A stretch of 39,782 nucleotides of DNA from Sva-07 sp038321235 (lineage in GTDB: Bacteria > Actinomycetota > Acidimicrobiia > Acidimicrobiales > Ilumatobacteraceae). Every line of letters starts with the position of its first letter. The first letter of the stretch is position 1. Under the pieces are notes generated by a model. The model did not search any database, had not been told where the DNA came from, and worked only from the letters and a program-made list of their open reading frames with translations. Positions 32,572 to 39,782 of this stretch are shown in pieces. A program made the position numbers and the translations under genes. The stretch is from contig JBBQEU010000014.1 of assembly GCA_038321235.1 (NCBI GenBank), forward strand, positions 1 to 39,782, read 5' to 3'.

Positions 32572-33357
32572 TCAGGTGGGAAGATCGGAGAGGAATGCAA
32601 GGATCGCGTCGTTGACCGGGCCGGGGTTGGTGAGATTCGCCGCGTGTGCGCCGCCCACCTCGACGACGCCGTCGCAGCCCGGCAGCCTGGTTGCGAGCGT
32701 CTCGGCCTTGGCCATCGAGATCGAGACGTCCTCGGTGCCGTGCACGACGAGCGCCGGACACGTGATCTCACCCAAGCGCCCGGTGACATCGTCGCGCGAC
32801 ATCAGCGTCGCGAAGGGCTGCTGGATGTAGTCGTTCGGCTGCTGCTTCCATTTCGCGATCCACGCCGGCTCTTCGTCGGGGTCGGAGATGATCAGTCCGG
32901 CGACCGCCTCGACCAGTTCGTCGACCGGTCCAGCAGCCAACCACGTATCTCGCATCCCCTCGTAGCCCGGGACGACCTCTGGGTCCTCGGTGCCGGCCTG
33001 GGTGTCGAGCAAGATCAGCGCTCGCACACGATCGGGTGCGGTGAGGGCCACGCGGAGCGAGAGGAAGCCTCCCTGGCTCATGCCGCCGACGACGGCGCGA
33101 TCGATATCGAGGTGATCGAGCAGGCCGAGACAGTCGGCGGCGGAGTCCCAATAGCTGAACGGTTCGCCGTCGTACTCGGTACGTCCGAAGCCCCGTTCGT
33201 CCCACGTGATCACCCGGTACTGATCGCGCAATGCAGCGACCTGGTGGACGAACATCTCGTTGTCCATCAGGAAACCGTGGGCGAGAATCACCGGCGGGCC
33301 GTCACCGCCCGTGTCCTCGAACCAGATGCGTTGTCCGTTGACGTCGGCGTGCGGCAT
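32572..33357 (-). CDS. Alpha/beta hydrolase
   Basis: The 261-residue protein starts at ATG 33357. It has the HGFLMDNEMF oxyanion segment, TWDERGFGRTEY, the nucleophile elbow GGMSQGG (Ser), VVHGTEDVSI (Asp) and VGGAHAAN (His). This is the classical 3-oxoadipate-enol-lactonase/esterase-like branch. It is followed 3 nt later by cofE, so the two are in one operon, but no F420-related role is known for such hydrolases. The substrate is unknown. It is divergent from menB with 34 nt between the start codons. Confidence 0.88.
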   Translation of the reverse strand: MPHADVNGQRIWFEDTGGDGPPVILAHGFLMDNEMFVHQVAALRDQYRVITWDERGFGRTEYDGEPFSYWDSAADCLGLLDHLDIDRAVVGGMSQGGFLSLRVALTAPDRVRALILLDTQAGTEDPEVVPGYEGMRDTWLAAGPVDELVEAVAGLIISDPDEEPAWIAKWKQQPNDYIQQPFATLMSRDDVTGRLGEITCPALVVHGTEDVSISMAKAETLATRLPGCDGVVEVGGAHAANLTNPGPVNDAILAFLSDLPT

Positions 33358-33391
33358 GGGCGAACGGTACCCGATGGGCCAACATGGGGCG

Positions 33392-34321
33392 ATGGCGAAC
33401 GATGGCGCTTCCCCCGATGACACCGTGTCCGAGATCTTCGACCCTGCCGCGTGGCGCTCCGTGGACGGGTTCGAGTTCACCGACATCACCTATCACCGCG
33501 CCGTCGACGCAGGCGTCGTGCGTATTGCGTTCCACCGACCGGAGATCCGCAACGCGTTCCGACCGCACACCGTCGACGAGTTGTACACGGCGCTCGACCA
33601 CGCCCGCATGTCAACCGATGTCGGATGCGTGTTGCTCACCGGCAACGGCCCCTCGCCGAAGGACGGCGGCTGGGCGTTCTGCTCCGGCGGCGACCAGCGC
33701 ATCCGGGGCAAGGACGGCTACAAGTACGCCGCCGACGACACCGCCGACACCATCGAGCCGGGTCGCGCCGGACGCTTACACATCCTCGAAGTGCAACGCC
33801 TGATCCGATTCATGCCGAAAGTCGTCGTCTGCGTCGTCCCGGGCTGGGCGGCCGGCGGCGGGCATTCGTTGCACGTGGTGTGCGATCTCACGCTGGCCAG
33901 CACCGAACACGCCCGCTTCAAGCAGACCGACGCCGACGTCGCGAGCTTCGATGGCGGATTCGGTTCGGCCTACCTTGCGCGTCAGGTGGGGCAGAAGTTC
34001 GCCCGCGAGATCTTCTTCCTCGGTCGCGAGTACACCGCCGACGACATGGTGGCGATGGGTGCGGTCAACGCGTCGATCCCTCACGCAGAACTGGAGGCGA
34101 CGGCGCTGCAGTGGGGTCGAGAGATCTGTGCGAAGAGTCCCACGGCGCAGCGGATGCTGAAGTTCTCGTTCAACCTGATCGACGACGGCTTGGTCGGCCA
34201 GCAGGTGTTCGCCGGTGAAGCCACCCGCCTCGCATACGCCTCCGATGAAGCGCAAGAGGGACGAGACAGCTTTCTCGAGAAGCGCCCGCCCGACTGGTCG
34301 CCCTACCCGTACCACTTCTGA
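33392..34321 (+). CDS. menB: 1,4-dihydroxy-2-naphthoyl-CoA synthase
   Basis: MenB closes the second ring in menaquinone biosynthesis (o-succinylbenzoyl-CoA to DHNA-CoA). From ATG 33392 the protein is 309 residues. Crotonase motifs are FCSGGDQRIRG and VPGWAAGGGHSLHVVCDL. FKQTDADVASFDGGFGSAYL and GQKFAREIFFLGR closely match the mycobacterial enzyme, including the active-site Asp in SFDGG. The C-terminus RPPDWSPYPYHF is conserved in MenB. Its stop overlaps the next ATG by one base. No other men gene is in the window. Confidence 0.95.
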   Translation: MANDGASPDDTVSEIFDPAAWRSVDGFEFTDITYHRAVDAGVVRIAFHRPEIRNAFRPHTVDELYTALDHARMSTDVGCVLLTGNGPSPKDGGWAFCSGGDQRIRGKDGYKYAADDTADTIEPGRAGRLHILEVQRLIRFMPKVVVCVVPGWAAGGGHSLHVVCDLTLASTEHARFKQTDADVASFDGGFGSAYLARQVGQKFAREIFFLGREYTADDMVAMGAVNASIPHAELEATALQWGREICAKSPTAQRMLKFSFNLIDDGLVGQQVFAGEATRLAYASDEAQEGRDSFLEKRPPDWSPYPYHF

Positions 34322-35112
34322 TGGACGTGATCCTGATCGAGGACCCGGACGACCACCGCTACCGACAGTTCCGCCTCAACGAACGGGGATTGGCAAGTCG
34401 GGCGGACAAACGCGACGACGCAGGCGCCGGAATGTTCCTCGCCGAGGGTGACCTCGTGGTCGAACGGGCGCTCGCAGCAGGGTGTCACCCGGTTGCCGCC
34501 TTGGTCGACATCGAGCGAATTCCTGACGTCGCCCGGACACTCGACTGTCCCGTCTACGGCGGCGGCACCGCAGTGCGCAGCGTCGTCGCACAACTCGGGA
34601 TACCGCTGTCGATCATCGCGTTGTTCGATCGGCCGGCCCGCTCAACCGTTACCGAGCTTGCCGCGAGGTCGCACCGGCTGGTGATCGTCGAGGCCGTCGA
34701 CAACCCGACCAACATCGGCTCGATCATCCGCAATGCCGCCGCCCTCGGCTGGGACGGCCTGATCCTCGACCACACGAGCGCTGATCCACTCTCGCGCCGC
34801 TCGCTACGCGTCGGGATGGGCACCACCTTCTCGCTTCCCCACGCGCGCACCACCGATCTGGCGGGCGAGTTGCGTTCGCTGACCGGCATCGAGTTCTACG
34901 CAATGACGCCCGATCCCCGAGCGGTTCCGATCGGGTCGATCACACCGGGCGATCGAGTCGGCATCATGATCGGGTCTGAGCGCTCCGGACTCAGCGACGA
35001 TCTCATCGCTCTCGCTACCCCGGTCCGCATCCCCATGGCACCGGGCGTCGACTCACTCAACGCGGCAGCAGCCACGGCGGTGGCGTGCTTCGCGCTCGGT
35101 CCACACCTCTGA
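34321..35112 (+). CDS. SpoU/TrmH-family RNA 2'-O-methyltransferase
   Basis: The 263-residue protein starts at ATG 34321, overlapping the menB stop by one base (TGATG). An N-terminal substrate-binding domain (FLAEGDLVVERALAAG) leads to the SPOUT trefoil-knot catalytic domain. Its three motifs are visible: EAVDNPTNIGSIIRNA (motif 1), GIMIGSERSGLSDDL (motif 2) and RIPMAPGVDSLNAAAATAV (motif 3). It methylates a ribose in rRNA or tRNA using S-adenosylmethionine; the exact target is unknown. A folate enzyme gene follows after 16 nt. Confidence 0.93.
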   Translation: MDVILIEDPDDHRYRQFRLNERGLASRADKRDDAGAGMFLAEGDLVVERALAAGCHPVAALVDIERIPDVARTLDCPVYGGGTAVRSVVAQLGIPLSIIALFDRPARSTVTELAARSHRLVIVEAVDNPTNIGSIIRNAAALGWDGLILDHTSADPLSRRSLRVGMGTTFSLPHARTTDLAGELRSLTGIEFYAMTPDPRAVPIGSITPGDRVGIMIGSERSGLSDDLIALATPVRIPMAPGVDSLNAAAATAVACFALGPHL

Positions 35113-35128
35113 ATTCGCAGGTAGAACC

Positions 35129-35995
35129 ATGACCGTGACCGCCGTCCTGCTGCTCTCGTGCCCCGACCAACCCGGTGTCGTCGCTGCCACTGCGCAGTTT
35201 CTCGCCGACCACCGGGGCAACATCGTGCACGCCGAGCAGCACGTCGACCCGGGCACCGGTGGCGGTGACGCTGTCTTCTTCCAGCGCGTCGAGTTCGACC
35301 TCGACGGATTCGGCCTCGATCGCGACGACATCGTCAGCGCCTTCGCCCCCACTGCCGAGCGGCTCGACATGACGGTCGACCTCTGCTTCACCGACACGCC
35401 GACCCCGACGGCGCTCATGGCATCGAAGCAGCCCCACTGCCTCTACGACCTACTCACCCGTTGGCGCAGCGGCGAACTACCGATGGATCTGCGTGTCATC
35501 GTGTCGAACCACCCCGACCACGCCGGTATCGCCGAGCACATGGGCGTGCCCTACCTCCACCTTCCCGTCACGCCGGACACCAAGTCCGATCAGGAGATCC
35601 AGGTGCTCGCAGCGCTCGCCGACCATGGTGTCGAGTTGGTCGTGATGGCTCGCTACATGCAGATCCTCAGCGACCGTTTCGTCGCAGCGCACCCGAATCG
35701 GATCGTCAACATCCACCACTCGTTCCTGCCTGCGTTCATCGGTGCGAACCCGTACCGCCAGGCGTTCGACCGTGGAGTCAAACTGATCGGCGCCACCGCC
35801 CACTACGCAACCGCCGACCTCGACGAGGGTCCGATCATCGAGCAGGACACTGCGCACGTCACCCATCGCGACGACGTCGCCCGCCTCACGTCGCGGGGAC
35901 GCGACCTCGAAACGATCGTGCTCGCACGCGCCGTGCGAGCTCACCTCGAGCATCGCGTGATCGTCCATGGCCGAAAAACCGTCGTCTTCTCCTGA
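35129..35995 (+). CDS. purU: Formyltetrahydrofolate deformylase
   Basis: PurU hydrolyses 10-formyl-THF to formate and THF, balancing one-carbon pools. The 288-residue protein has an N-terminal ACT domain (LLLSCPDQPGVVAATAQFLA, residues about 5-80) that senses Met/Gly in E. coli. The formyltransferase domain includes DLRVIVSNHPD, MARYMQILSDRF, the catalytic NIHHSFLPAFIGANPYRQAF (Asn-His) and ATADLDEGPIIEQD (Asp). It is 16 nt after the methyltransferase gene, so menB, spoU and purU form one transcription unit. Confidence 0.95.
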   Translation: MTVTAVLLLSCPDQPGVVAATAQFLADHRGNIVHAEQHVDPGTGGGDAVFFQRVEFDLDGFGLDRDDIVSAFAPTAERLDMTVDLCFTDTPTPTALMASKQPHCLYDLLTRWRSGELPMDLRVIVSNHPDHAGIAEHMGVPYLHLPVTPDTKSDQEIQVLAALADHGVELVVMARYMQILSDRFVAAHPNRIVNIHHSFLPAFIGANPYRQAFDRGVKLIGATAHYATADLDEGPIIEQDTAHVTHRDDVARLTSRGRDLETIVLARAVRAHLEHRVIVHGRKTVVFS

Positions 35996-36012
35996 ATCAA
36001 CCCGAAATCCGG

Positions 36013-36852
36013 TCAGTCGGTGGTCGTGGCCACGGCGGAGCGACGGGAGCGGCGGCCTCGTGATGCACTGCCGCTCGGTTCCCACGTGAACCGGGTGAGC
36101 GCGATCACGAGCCCGACGGCACCCCATGCAGCGATGAACGCGAGGTTGCCCCAATTGAATGCAGGGGCTTCGACGAAGGGGGTGAAGCAGTCTTGGAACG
36201 ACTCGGCGAACGCCTTGAGCGGGAACATGCCACCGATGACCTCGATCCAGCGCGGCGCGTCGTCGACCTGGATGAAGATGTTCGACACGAAGGCCAGCGG
36301 AAGGATGATCGCGTTGGCGGCTGCCGAGGCCGAGCTCGCGGACTTGATGGTCGCGGCGAGCGCCATGCCCAGCGCAGCGAACGATCCGACGCCGACGAGG
36401 AACGTCACCAAGGCGGCTGGCATCTTGGCCGGCTCGATCTCGAGGTCGTAGACGACCACACCGAGCGTGAGCATCAACACGACACCGGCGAACGCGATGA
36501 TCACCGCCGACAGGATGAACCCGGCAATGTAGATCCAGGTCGGCAACGGCGTACCGCGCCAGCGTTTGAGCACTCCTTCGTCACGCCGGATCGGCACCAT
36601 GTTGGCCAGGTTCGTGAACGTTGCCGACACCGCAGTGAAGGCGGCAAGACCACCCGTGTAGAACTGCTGCGTGGTCCAGTCACCCTCGGGCGTGGAGATC
36701 TCCCCGTCGCCGAACAGGGCGTTGAACAGCACGAGCATGATCAGCGGCAGCCCGAGCGTGAAGAACACCGCAACGGGAATCCGCCAGAAGGACACCAGCT
36801 GGTACCGGGTCTGGACGGCGACCAGGCGGAGGGTCGTCGGGAACGCGCTCAT
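36013..36852 (-). CDS. ABC-2 type transporter permease
   Basis: The 279-residue protein has six hydrophobic segments typical of the ABC-2 drug/polysaccharide exporter half, beginning IPVAVFFTLGLPLIMLVLFN. The conserved RRDEGVLKRWRGTPLP cytoplasmic loop is typical of actinobacterial DrrB-like permeases. The ATG overlaps the ATPase stop by 4 nt. It would dimerise in the membrane with the ATPase. The substrate is unknown. It converges on purU, 17 nt away. Confidence 0.9.
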   Translation of the reverse strand: MSAFPTTLRLVAVQTRYQLVSFWRIPVAVFFTLGLPLIMLVLFNALFGDGEISTPEGDWTTQQFYTGGLAAFTAVSATFTNLANMVPIRRDEGVLKRWRGTPLPTWIYIAGFILSAVIIAFAGVVLMLTLGVVVYDLEIEPAKMPAALVTFLVGVGSFAALGMALAATIKSASSASAAANAIILPLAFVSNIFIQVDDAPRWIEVIGGMFPLKAFAESFQDCFTPFVEAPAFNWGNLAFIAAWGAVGLVIALTRFTWEPSGSASRGRRSRRSAVATTTD

Positions 36853-37784
36853 TCGGTCGTCCCCTCGGCGGGGCCGACGCCGGCGGTGAGCGACAAATAG
36901 ACATCTTCGAGCGACACCCTGGCCACCGAGAGCGCCTCGAGTTCGTACCCCGCTTCCACGGCCCACCCGGTGAGTCGGTGAACCGCAACAGTCGGGGCGT
37001 CGACGTTGGCTTCGACGAGACGGCCCGACACCCGGACCTCGACGCCGAGCAGCTCCGCAACGGTGCGCCGTGTTTCGTCGAGGGGCAGCGCGTCCGGCAG
37101 CATGAAGCTGACCACGGTGCCGTTGACCTGACCGATCAGCTGGTCGGGCGATCCCTCCGCGATCAGTCGACCCTGTGCAAGCACGCCGACGCGGTCGGCG
37201 AGATGCTCGGCCTCGTCGAGGTAGTGCGTGGTGAGCAGCACCGTGGTGCCGTCGTCGCCGAGTGCTTCGATGAGATCCCAGGACTTGCGGCGTGCCGACG
37301 GGTCGAACCCGGTCGTCGGTTCGTCGAGGAACAGTAATTCGGGGCGCCCGACGATGCCCAGCGCGAGGTCGATGCGTCGGCGCTGTCCACCCGAGAGCGA
37401 ACCGATGCGAGCGTCGACCTTCTCGTCGAGGCCGACCAGGGCGACCACCTCGTCGAGTGGTCGGGGATTGCGATAACAGCCACCGTACAGCTCGATCACC
37501 TCGCGTACGGTGAACTCGGCCTCGACGCCCGACGACTGCAGCACGATGCCGATCCGATCGCGGAAGTCGCGGCTGGAGCGAGCGGGATCCACGCCGAGCA
37601 CTTCAACGGTGCCCGAGGTCGCGGTCCGATGCCCTTCGAGGATCTCGACCGCAGTGGACTTCCCGGCGCCGTTCGCTCCGAGCAGCGCATACACCTCGCC
37701 GGCCTCGATGCGGAATGTCAGCCCGTCCACGGCGTGATTGGTGCCGTAGAACTTGTGGAGATCTCGAACATCGACGACGGCCAT
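36849..37784 (-). CDS. ABC transporter ATPase (DrrA-like)
   Basis: The 311-residue ATPase has Walker A GANGAGKST, signature LSGGQRRRIDLALG, Walker B LLFLDEPTTGFDP and the switch His in LLTTHYLDEAEHL. The C-terminal extension of about 90 residues is of the DrrA/daunorubicin-exporter type. It is coupled to the permease by a 4-nt overlap. The truncated-haemoglobin gene lies 12 nt downstream of its start on the same strand, transcribed into it, so one operon is possible. Confidence 0.94.
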   Translation of the reverse strand: MAVVDVRDLHKFYGTNHAVDGLTFRIEAGEVYALLGANGAGKSTAVEILEGHRTATSGTVEVLGVDPARSSRDFRDRIGIVLQSSGVEAEFTVREVIELYGGCYRNPRPLDEVVALVGLDEKVDARIGSLSGGQRRRIDLALGIVGRPELLFLDEPTTGFDPSARRKSWDLIEALGDDGTTVLLTTHYLDEAEHLADRVGVLAQGRLIAEGSPDQLIGQVNGTVVSFMLPDALPLDETRRTVAELLGVEVRVSGRLVEANVDAPTVAVHRLTGWAVEAGYELEALSVARVSLEDVYLSLTAGVGPAEGTTE

Positions 37785-37796
37785 GTGACCGCGAAC

Positions 37797-38237
37797 CTAT
37801 CGGCCGGACGGAGGTGACGAGATGGGCAGTCCTGAGTCGTTGCGCAGGTGCTCGGCCGCCGGGACGAAGTAGGCCATCAGCTCCTCCGCACTGCCCTCGG
37901 ATGTGGATCGATCGGCGCAGACCTGCTCGACGGCGGCGGCCATGTGGACCAGCCAGCGATCCCGCTCGAGCGGACCGACATGGAACGGGAAGTGACGCAT
38001 CCGCAGGCGGGGATGACCGCGCTCTTCCATGTACGTCGTGGGCCCGCCCCAGTACTGGGCCAGGAACAAGGTGAGCCGATGTCGCGCACCGGTGAGATCT
38101 GGCTGCTCCGGATACAGCGGGAGCAACACCTCGTCGTCGACGACACCGTCGTAGAACGCGTCGACGAGCGCTTCGAAGAACGGCATCCCGCCGACCCGGA
38201 AAAACAATGTGGGCGCCGTGTCGTGCACGGCGCCCAC
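37797..38237 (-). CDS. Group II truncated haemoglobin
   Basis: Truncated globins of group II bind O2/NO in the cytoplasm. From GTG 38237 the protein has 146 residues (GTG 38228 or TTG 38207 are alternatives). TLFFRVGGMPFFEALVDAFY is the conserved N-terminus and LLPLYPEQPDL the pre-helix turn. QYWGGP and RHFPFHVGPLERDRWLVHM follow, with the proximal His in FHVG and the group II Trp in DRW. The first codons are overlaid by a terminator-like hairpin with T-run (38206-38240), which is odd and may control expression. ABC genes follow immediately. Confidence 0.88.
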   Translation of the reverse strand: MGAVHDTAPTLFFRVGGMPFFEALVDAFYDGVVDDEVLLPLYPEQPDLTGARHRLTLFLAQYWGGPTTYMEERGHPRLRMRHFPFHVGPLERDRWLVHMAAAVEQVCADRSTSEGSAEELMAYFVPAAEHLRNDSGLPISSPPSGR

Positions 38238-38240
38238 ATT
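38206..38240 (-). terminator. Terminator-like hairpin over the globin start codons
   Basis: Arms AATGTGGGCGCCGTG (38206-38220) and its exact reverse complement (38226-38240) form a 15-bp stem with a 5-nt loop. Read leftward it is followed at once by TGTTTTTCC, the layout of an intrinsic terminator. It includes the candidate GTG start, and the T-run encodes the conserved Leu-Phe-Phe of the globin. On the plus strand no T-run follows. Confidence 0.75.
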
Positions 38241-38250
38241 AGGGGGACTT

Positions 38251-38353
38251 CTCCGGGAAGCAGAGGGGGGATGCCGCTTCCGGAGATCTGGTGAGCCGAA
38301 CGCCGACATGTTCCACGTCGGCGAGTTCGGCCGACGCTCAGGCGTCGGCGAAC
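38251..38353 (-). promoter_or_regulatory. Series of stem-loops between the 69-residue gene and the globin
   Basis: Three more inverted repeats lie upstream of the globin hairpin. Stem B is GCCGACGC/GCGTCGGC (38330-38349), extended to GTTC/GAAC with a bulge (38325-38353), with the upstream gene's stop in its loop. Stem A is CCGAAC-GCCGAC (38296-38307) with GTCGGC-GA-GTTCGG (38317-38330). Stem D is CTCCGGGAAGC (38251-38261) with GCTTCCGGAG (38276-38285). Stems A and B both need 38325-38330, so they exclude each other. Stem D includes a GGAG-like site before the globin start. Confidence 0.6.
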
Positions 38354-38547
38354 ATTGCTTCGGCGTCGAACTTGCGGTACTCGACGAGTTCTTCGGTGTT
38401 GAGCACGAACGGGGTCGCACCATCGCATGGGTCGAGTACGAGGGCGTCGTCGGTGGCGAGCAGCACCAGCACCGTGATGACGTCGTCGCCCGACTTGATC
38501 TCGATCACGTCGCCGGTCAGCAGCTTTTCCATCAACATCGTCGTCAT
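38338..38547 (-). CDS. 69-residue orphan protein
   Basis: ATG 38547 has GAGGAA upstream at good spacing and opens 69 codons. The product starts MTTMLMEKLLTGDVIEIKSG, has a beta-rich middle (DDVITVLVLLATDDALVLDP) and ends acidic, TEELVEYRKFDAEAMFADA. It has no signal peptide or membrane helix and looks like a small beta-barrel or SH3-like fold; I recognise no family. The stop lies in the loop of stem B, ahead of the globin gene, so the pair may be co-regulated. Confidence 0.7.
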   Translation of the reverse strand: MTTMLMEKLLTGDVIEIKSGDDVITVLVLLATDDALVLDPCDGATPFVLNTEELVEYRKFDAEAMFADA

Positions 38548-38825
38548 GTCAGTTCCTCTTTGCGGATGATTCGGTGACCGAAGTGGTTCACCGGTGTCGC
38601 CATCTTCGTTGGCGTGTTCAAGACATCGGTAAGAACCGTTGCCAGCTTGAGGAATTCCCGAATGTCGACGTGTCAAACGTCACTCGTTCGACGTGGCGAT
38701 CGAGGACGTGATCGCGACGCGCCTTCGGTGCCGCCGTGACGGTCCGTTTGTCATACGGCACGACGAACTTGCCGCCGTCGGACAGGTAGCCGGTGGCGAC
38801 CGGGAGAGAGTGAGCCGACCGGGGG
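38548..38825. other. 278-nt intergenic region without a recognised gene
   Basis: It lies between the end of the enoyl-CoA hydratase gene and the start of the 69-residue gene, both leftward, so it should carry the latter's promoter. A TTGACA box reads leftward at 38676-38671, but I see no good -10 at 16-18 nt. Short frames here have no homology signal or ribosome site. No strong repeat was seen. Confidence 0.5.
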
Positions 38826-39689
38826 TCAGTGGAAGTCGGGATCGACGTAGTCGACGAAGATGTCGGGTAGTCCGTCGGACACCTTCACCGGGTACGCCGG
38901 TGCCCGCTTCTCGAGAAAACTTTCGACGCCTTCCTTGGCATCTTCGCTGGCGCCGCGCGTCTGGATCCCTCGCGAGTCGACACGGTGCGCCTCCATCGGA
39001 TGGTCGGCGCCGAGCATCCGCCACAGCATCTGCCGGGTGAGTGCCACCGACACCGGGGCGGTGTTGTCGGCGATCTCCCGGGCGAGTTCCATCGCCGCTG
39101 GCAGCAGGTCGTCGGGCGCGTGAACACTTCGCACCAATCCCCGCTCGAGCGCCTCGGCTGCTGGGAACACACGCCCCGAGTAGCACCATTCAGCTGCGGT
39201 GCTGATGCCGACCAGTCGGGGAAGGAACCACGACGAGCATGCCTCTGGCACGATGCCGCGCCGGGCGAACACGAACCCGAAGCGGGCGTTGTCGGACGCG
39301 AGTCGGATGTCCATCGGCAACGTCATGGTGACACCCACACCAACGGCGGCGCCGTTGATGGCACCGATGACCGGCTTCTTGCAATCGAAGATGCGGAGCG
39401 ACACCATGCCGCCCCCGTCACGTGGCACACCGACCGACGTCTGGATGTCGGACCCACCCTTGGCAAACGTGTCGCCGCCACCACCGAGGTCGGCGCCCGC
39501 GCAGAACGCCCGCTCTCCCGCCCCCGTCACGATGGCAACCCGCACCGAGTCATCCGAATCAACCCGATCGAAGACGTCGAGCAACTCGCGCATCATGACG
39601 TCAGTGAACGCATTCATCCGCTCCGCCCTCGACAACGTGATCAACCCAACCGAGTCAGCAACGTCAAAAGTGATCTGCGAATACTCCAT
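38826..39689 (-). CDS. Enoyl-CoA hydratase/isomerase family protein
   Basis: The 287-residue crotonase-fold protein starts at ATG 39689. It has the oxyanion-hole segment ERAFCAGADLGGG, the second hole AAVGVGVTMTLPMDIRLASD, and ARFGFVFARRGIVPEACSSWFLPRLVG with Glu at the catalytic position. The C-terminus EGVESFLEKRAPAYPVKVSD fits the family. It catalyses hydration or isomerisation of an acyl-CoA in fatty-acid or related catabolism. An inverted repeat 9 nt upstream of the ATG suggests repressor control. Confidence 0.92.
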   Translation of the reverse strand: MEYSQITFDVADSVGLITLSRAERMNAFTDVMMRELLDVFDRVDSDDSVRVAIVTGAGERAFCAGADLGGGGDTFAKGGSDIQTSVGVPRDGGGMVSLRIFDCKKPVIGAINGAAVGVGVTMTLPMDIRLASDNARFGFVFARRGIVPEACSSWFLPRLVGISTAAEWCYSGRVFPAAEALERGLVRSVHAPDDLLPAAMELAREIADNTAPVSVALTRQMLWRMLGADHPMEAHRVDSRGIQTRGASEDAKEGVESFLEKRAPAYPVKVSDGLPDIFVDYVDPDFH

Positions 39690-39697
39690 GAAGGCAA

Positions 39698-39714
39698 CGT
39701 ACTCAGCCAGTACG
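39698..39714. promoter_or_regulatory. Candidate operator before the enoyl-CoA hydratase gene
   Basis: CGTACT (39698-39703), 5 nt, AGTACG (39709-39714) is a perfect inverted repeat placed between promoter and start codon. Many TetR-family fatty-acid regulators bind dyads of this size. An ATG at 39736 opens a rightward frame to the window end, which could be the divergent gene, but 47 nt is too little to judge. Confidence 0.4.
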
Positions 39715-39738
39715 ACGGAACCAGAAGCGACCAACATG

Positions 39739-39774
39739 GCCAGCGAGCGAGCCGTGGGGACCAGCCAGCGAGCG
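39739..39774. repeat. 11-bp direct repeat at the right edge
   Basis: GCCAGCGAGCG occurs at 39739-39749 and 39764-39774, 25 nt apart in register. It lies upstream of the enoyl-CoA hydratase and may continue beyond the window. Significance is unclear. Confidence 0.5.
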
Positions 39775-39782
39775 GGTGGCGC

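Overview
The window is about 39.8 kb of GC-rich DNA that is almost entirely coding. It holds 44 supported protein genes (one cut by the left edge), no rRNA or tRNA that I can see, no phage block, no transposase and no CRISPR array. Gene content points to an aerobic actinobacterium, probably class Acidimicrobiia (an Ilumatobacter-like marine or soil lineage). The evidence is SigF/SigB-type sigma and anti-sigma genes, an F420 gene (CofE-like), a mycobacterium-like MenB, an SCO6745-family protein, many acyl-CoA/alpha-beta hydrolase genes and frequent GTG starts. The taxonomic call is inference.

Layout. 1-936 (-): sigma factor and RsbW-like anti-sigma, facing a 25-residue membrane peptide plus hemerythrin (1133-1677, +). 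Both units have a GTTT-N16-GGGCA promoter-like signal. 1717-3709 (-): zinc-ribbon protein, AI-2E-type permease, second RsbW-like kinase. 3951-9228 (+): ACT-domain regulator, selD with an in-frame TGA (selenocysteine), oligoendopeptidase F, panB, hydrolase. 9280-12406: two small proteins and an antibiotic-exporter-type ABC pair. 12540-17286: desaturase, then a leftward OYE / DapA-like / acyl-CoA dehydrogenase group. 17383-19895: GH13_18 sucrose-phosphorylase-like enzyme, a TIMP/netrin-like CSC surface protein, a 10-bp tandem repeat and a LapA-like protein. 19961-23397: VapBC-like pair, QEGLA-motif metalloprotease, HPF-like protein, SCO6745-family protein. 23494-26661: dehalogenase-like hydrolase, acyl-CoA dehydrogenase, serine-hydrolase lipoprotein. 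26697-31780: AcuC-like deacetylase divergent from a GNAT/acyl-CoA-synthetase fusion, then an M20 peptidase. 31816-35995: CofE, hydrolase, MenB, SpoU methyltransferase, PurU. 36013-39689 (-): ABC-2 pair, truncated haemoglobin, 69-residue orphan, enoyl-CoA hydratase.

Three signals stand out. First, selD encodes its own selenocysteine, so the usual gene call loses the active-site N-terminus. Second, a family of near-perfect palindromes of about 35 bp centred on GTC-W-GAC sits at gene ends. Three copies lie between convergent genes and contain both stop codons; a related compound copy lies in a fourth convergent gap. Third, the start of the truncated-haemoglobin gene is overlaid by a 15-bp hairpin followed by a T-run (a terminator by appearance), preceded by three more stem-loops, which looks like an attenuating leader. 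The lysine acetyltransferase/deacetylase pair is a probable reversible acetylation switch.
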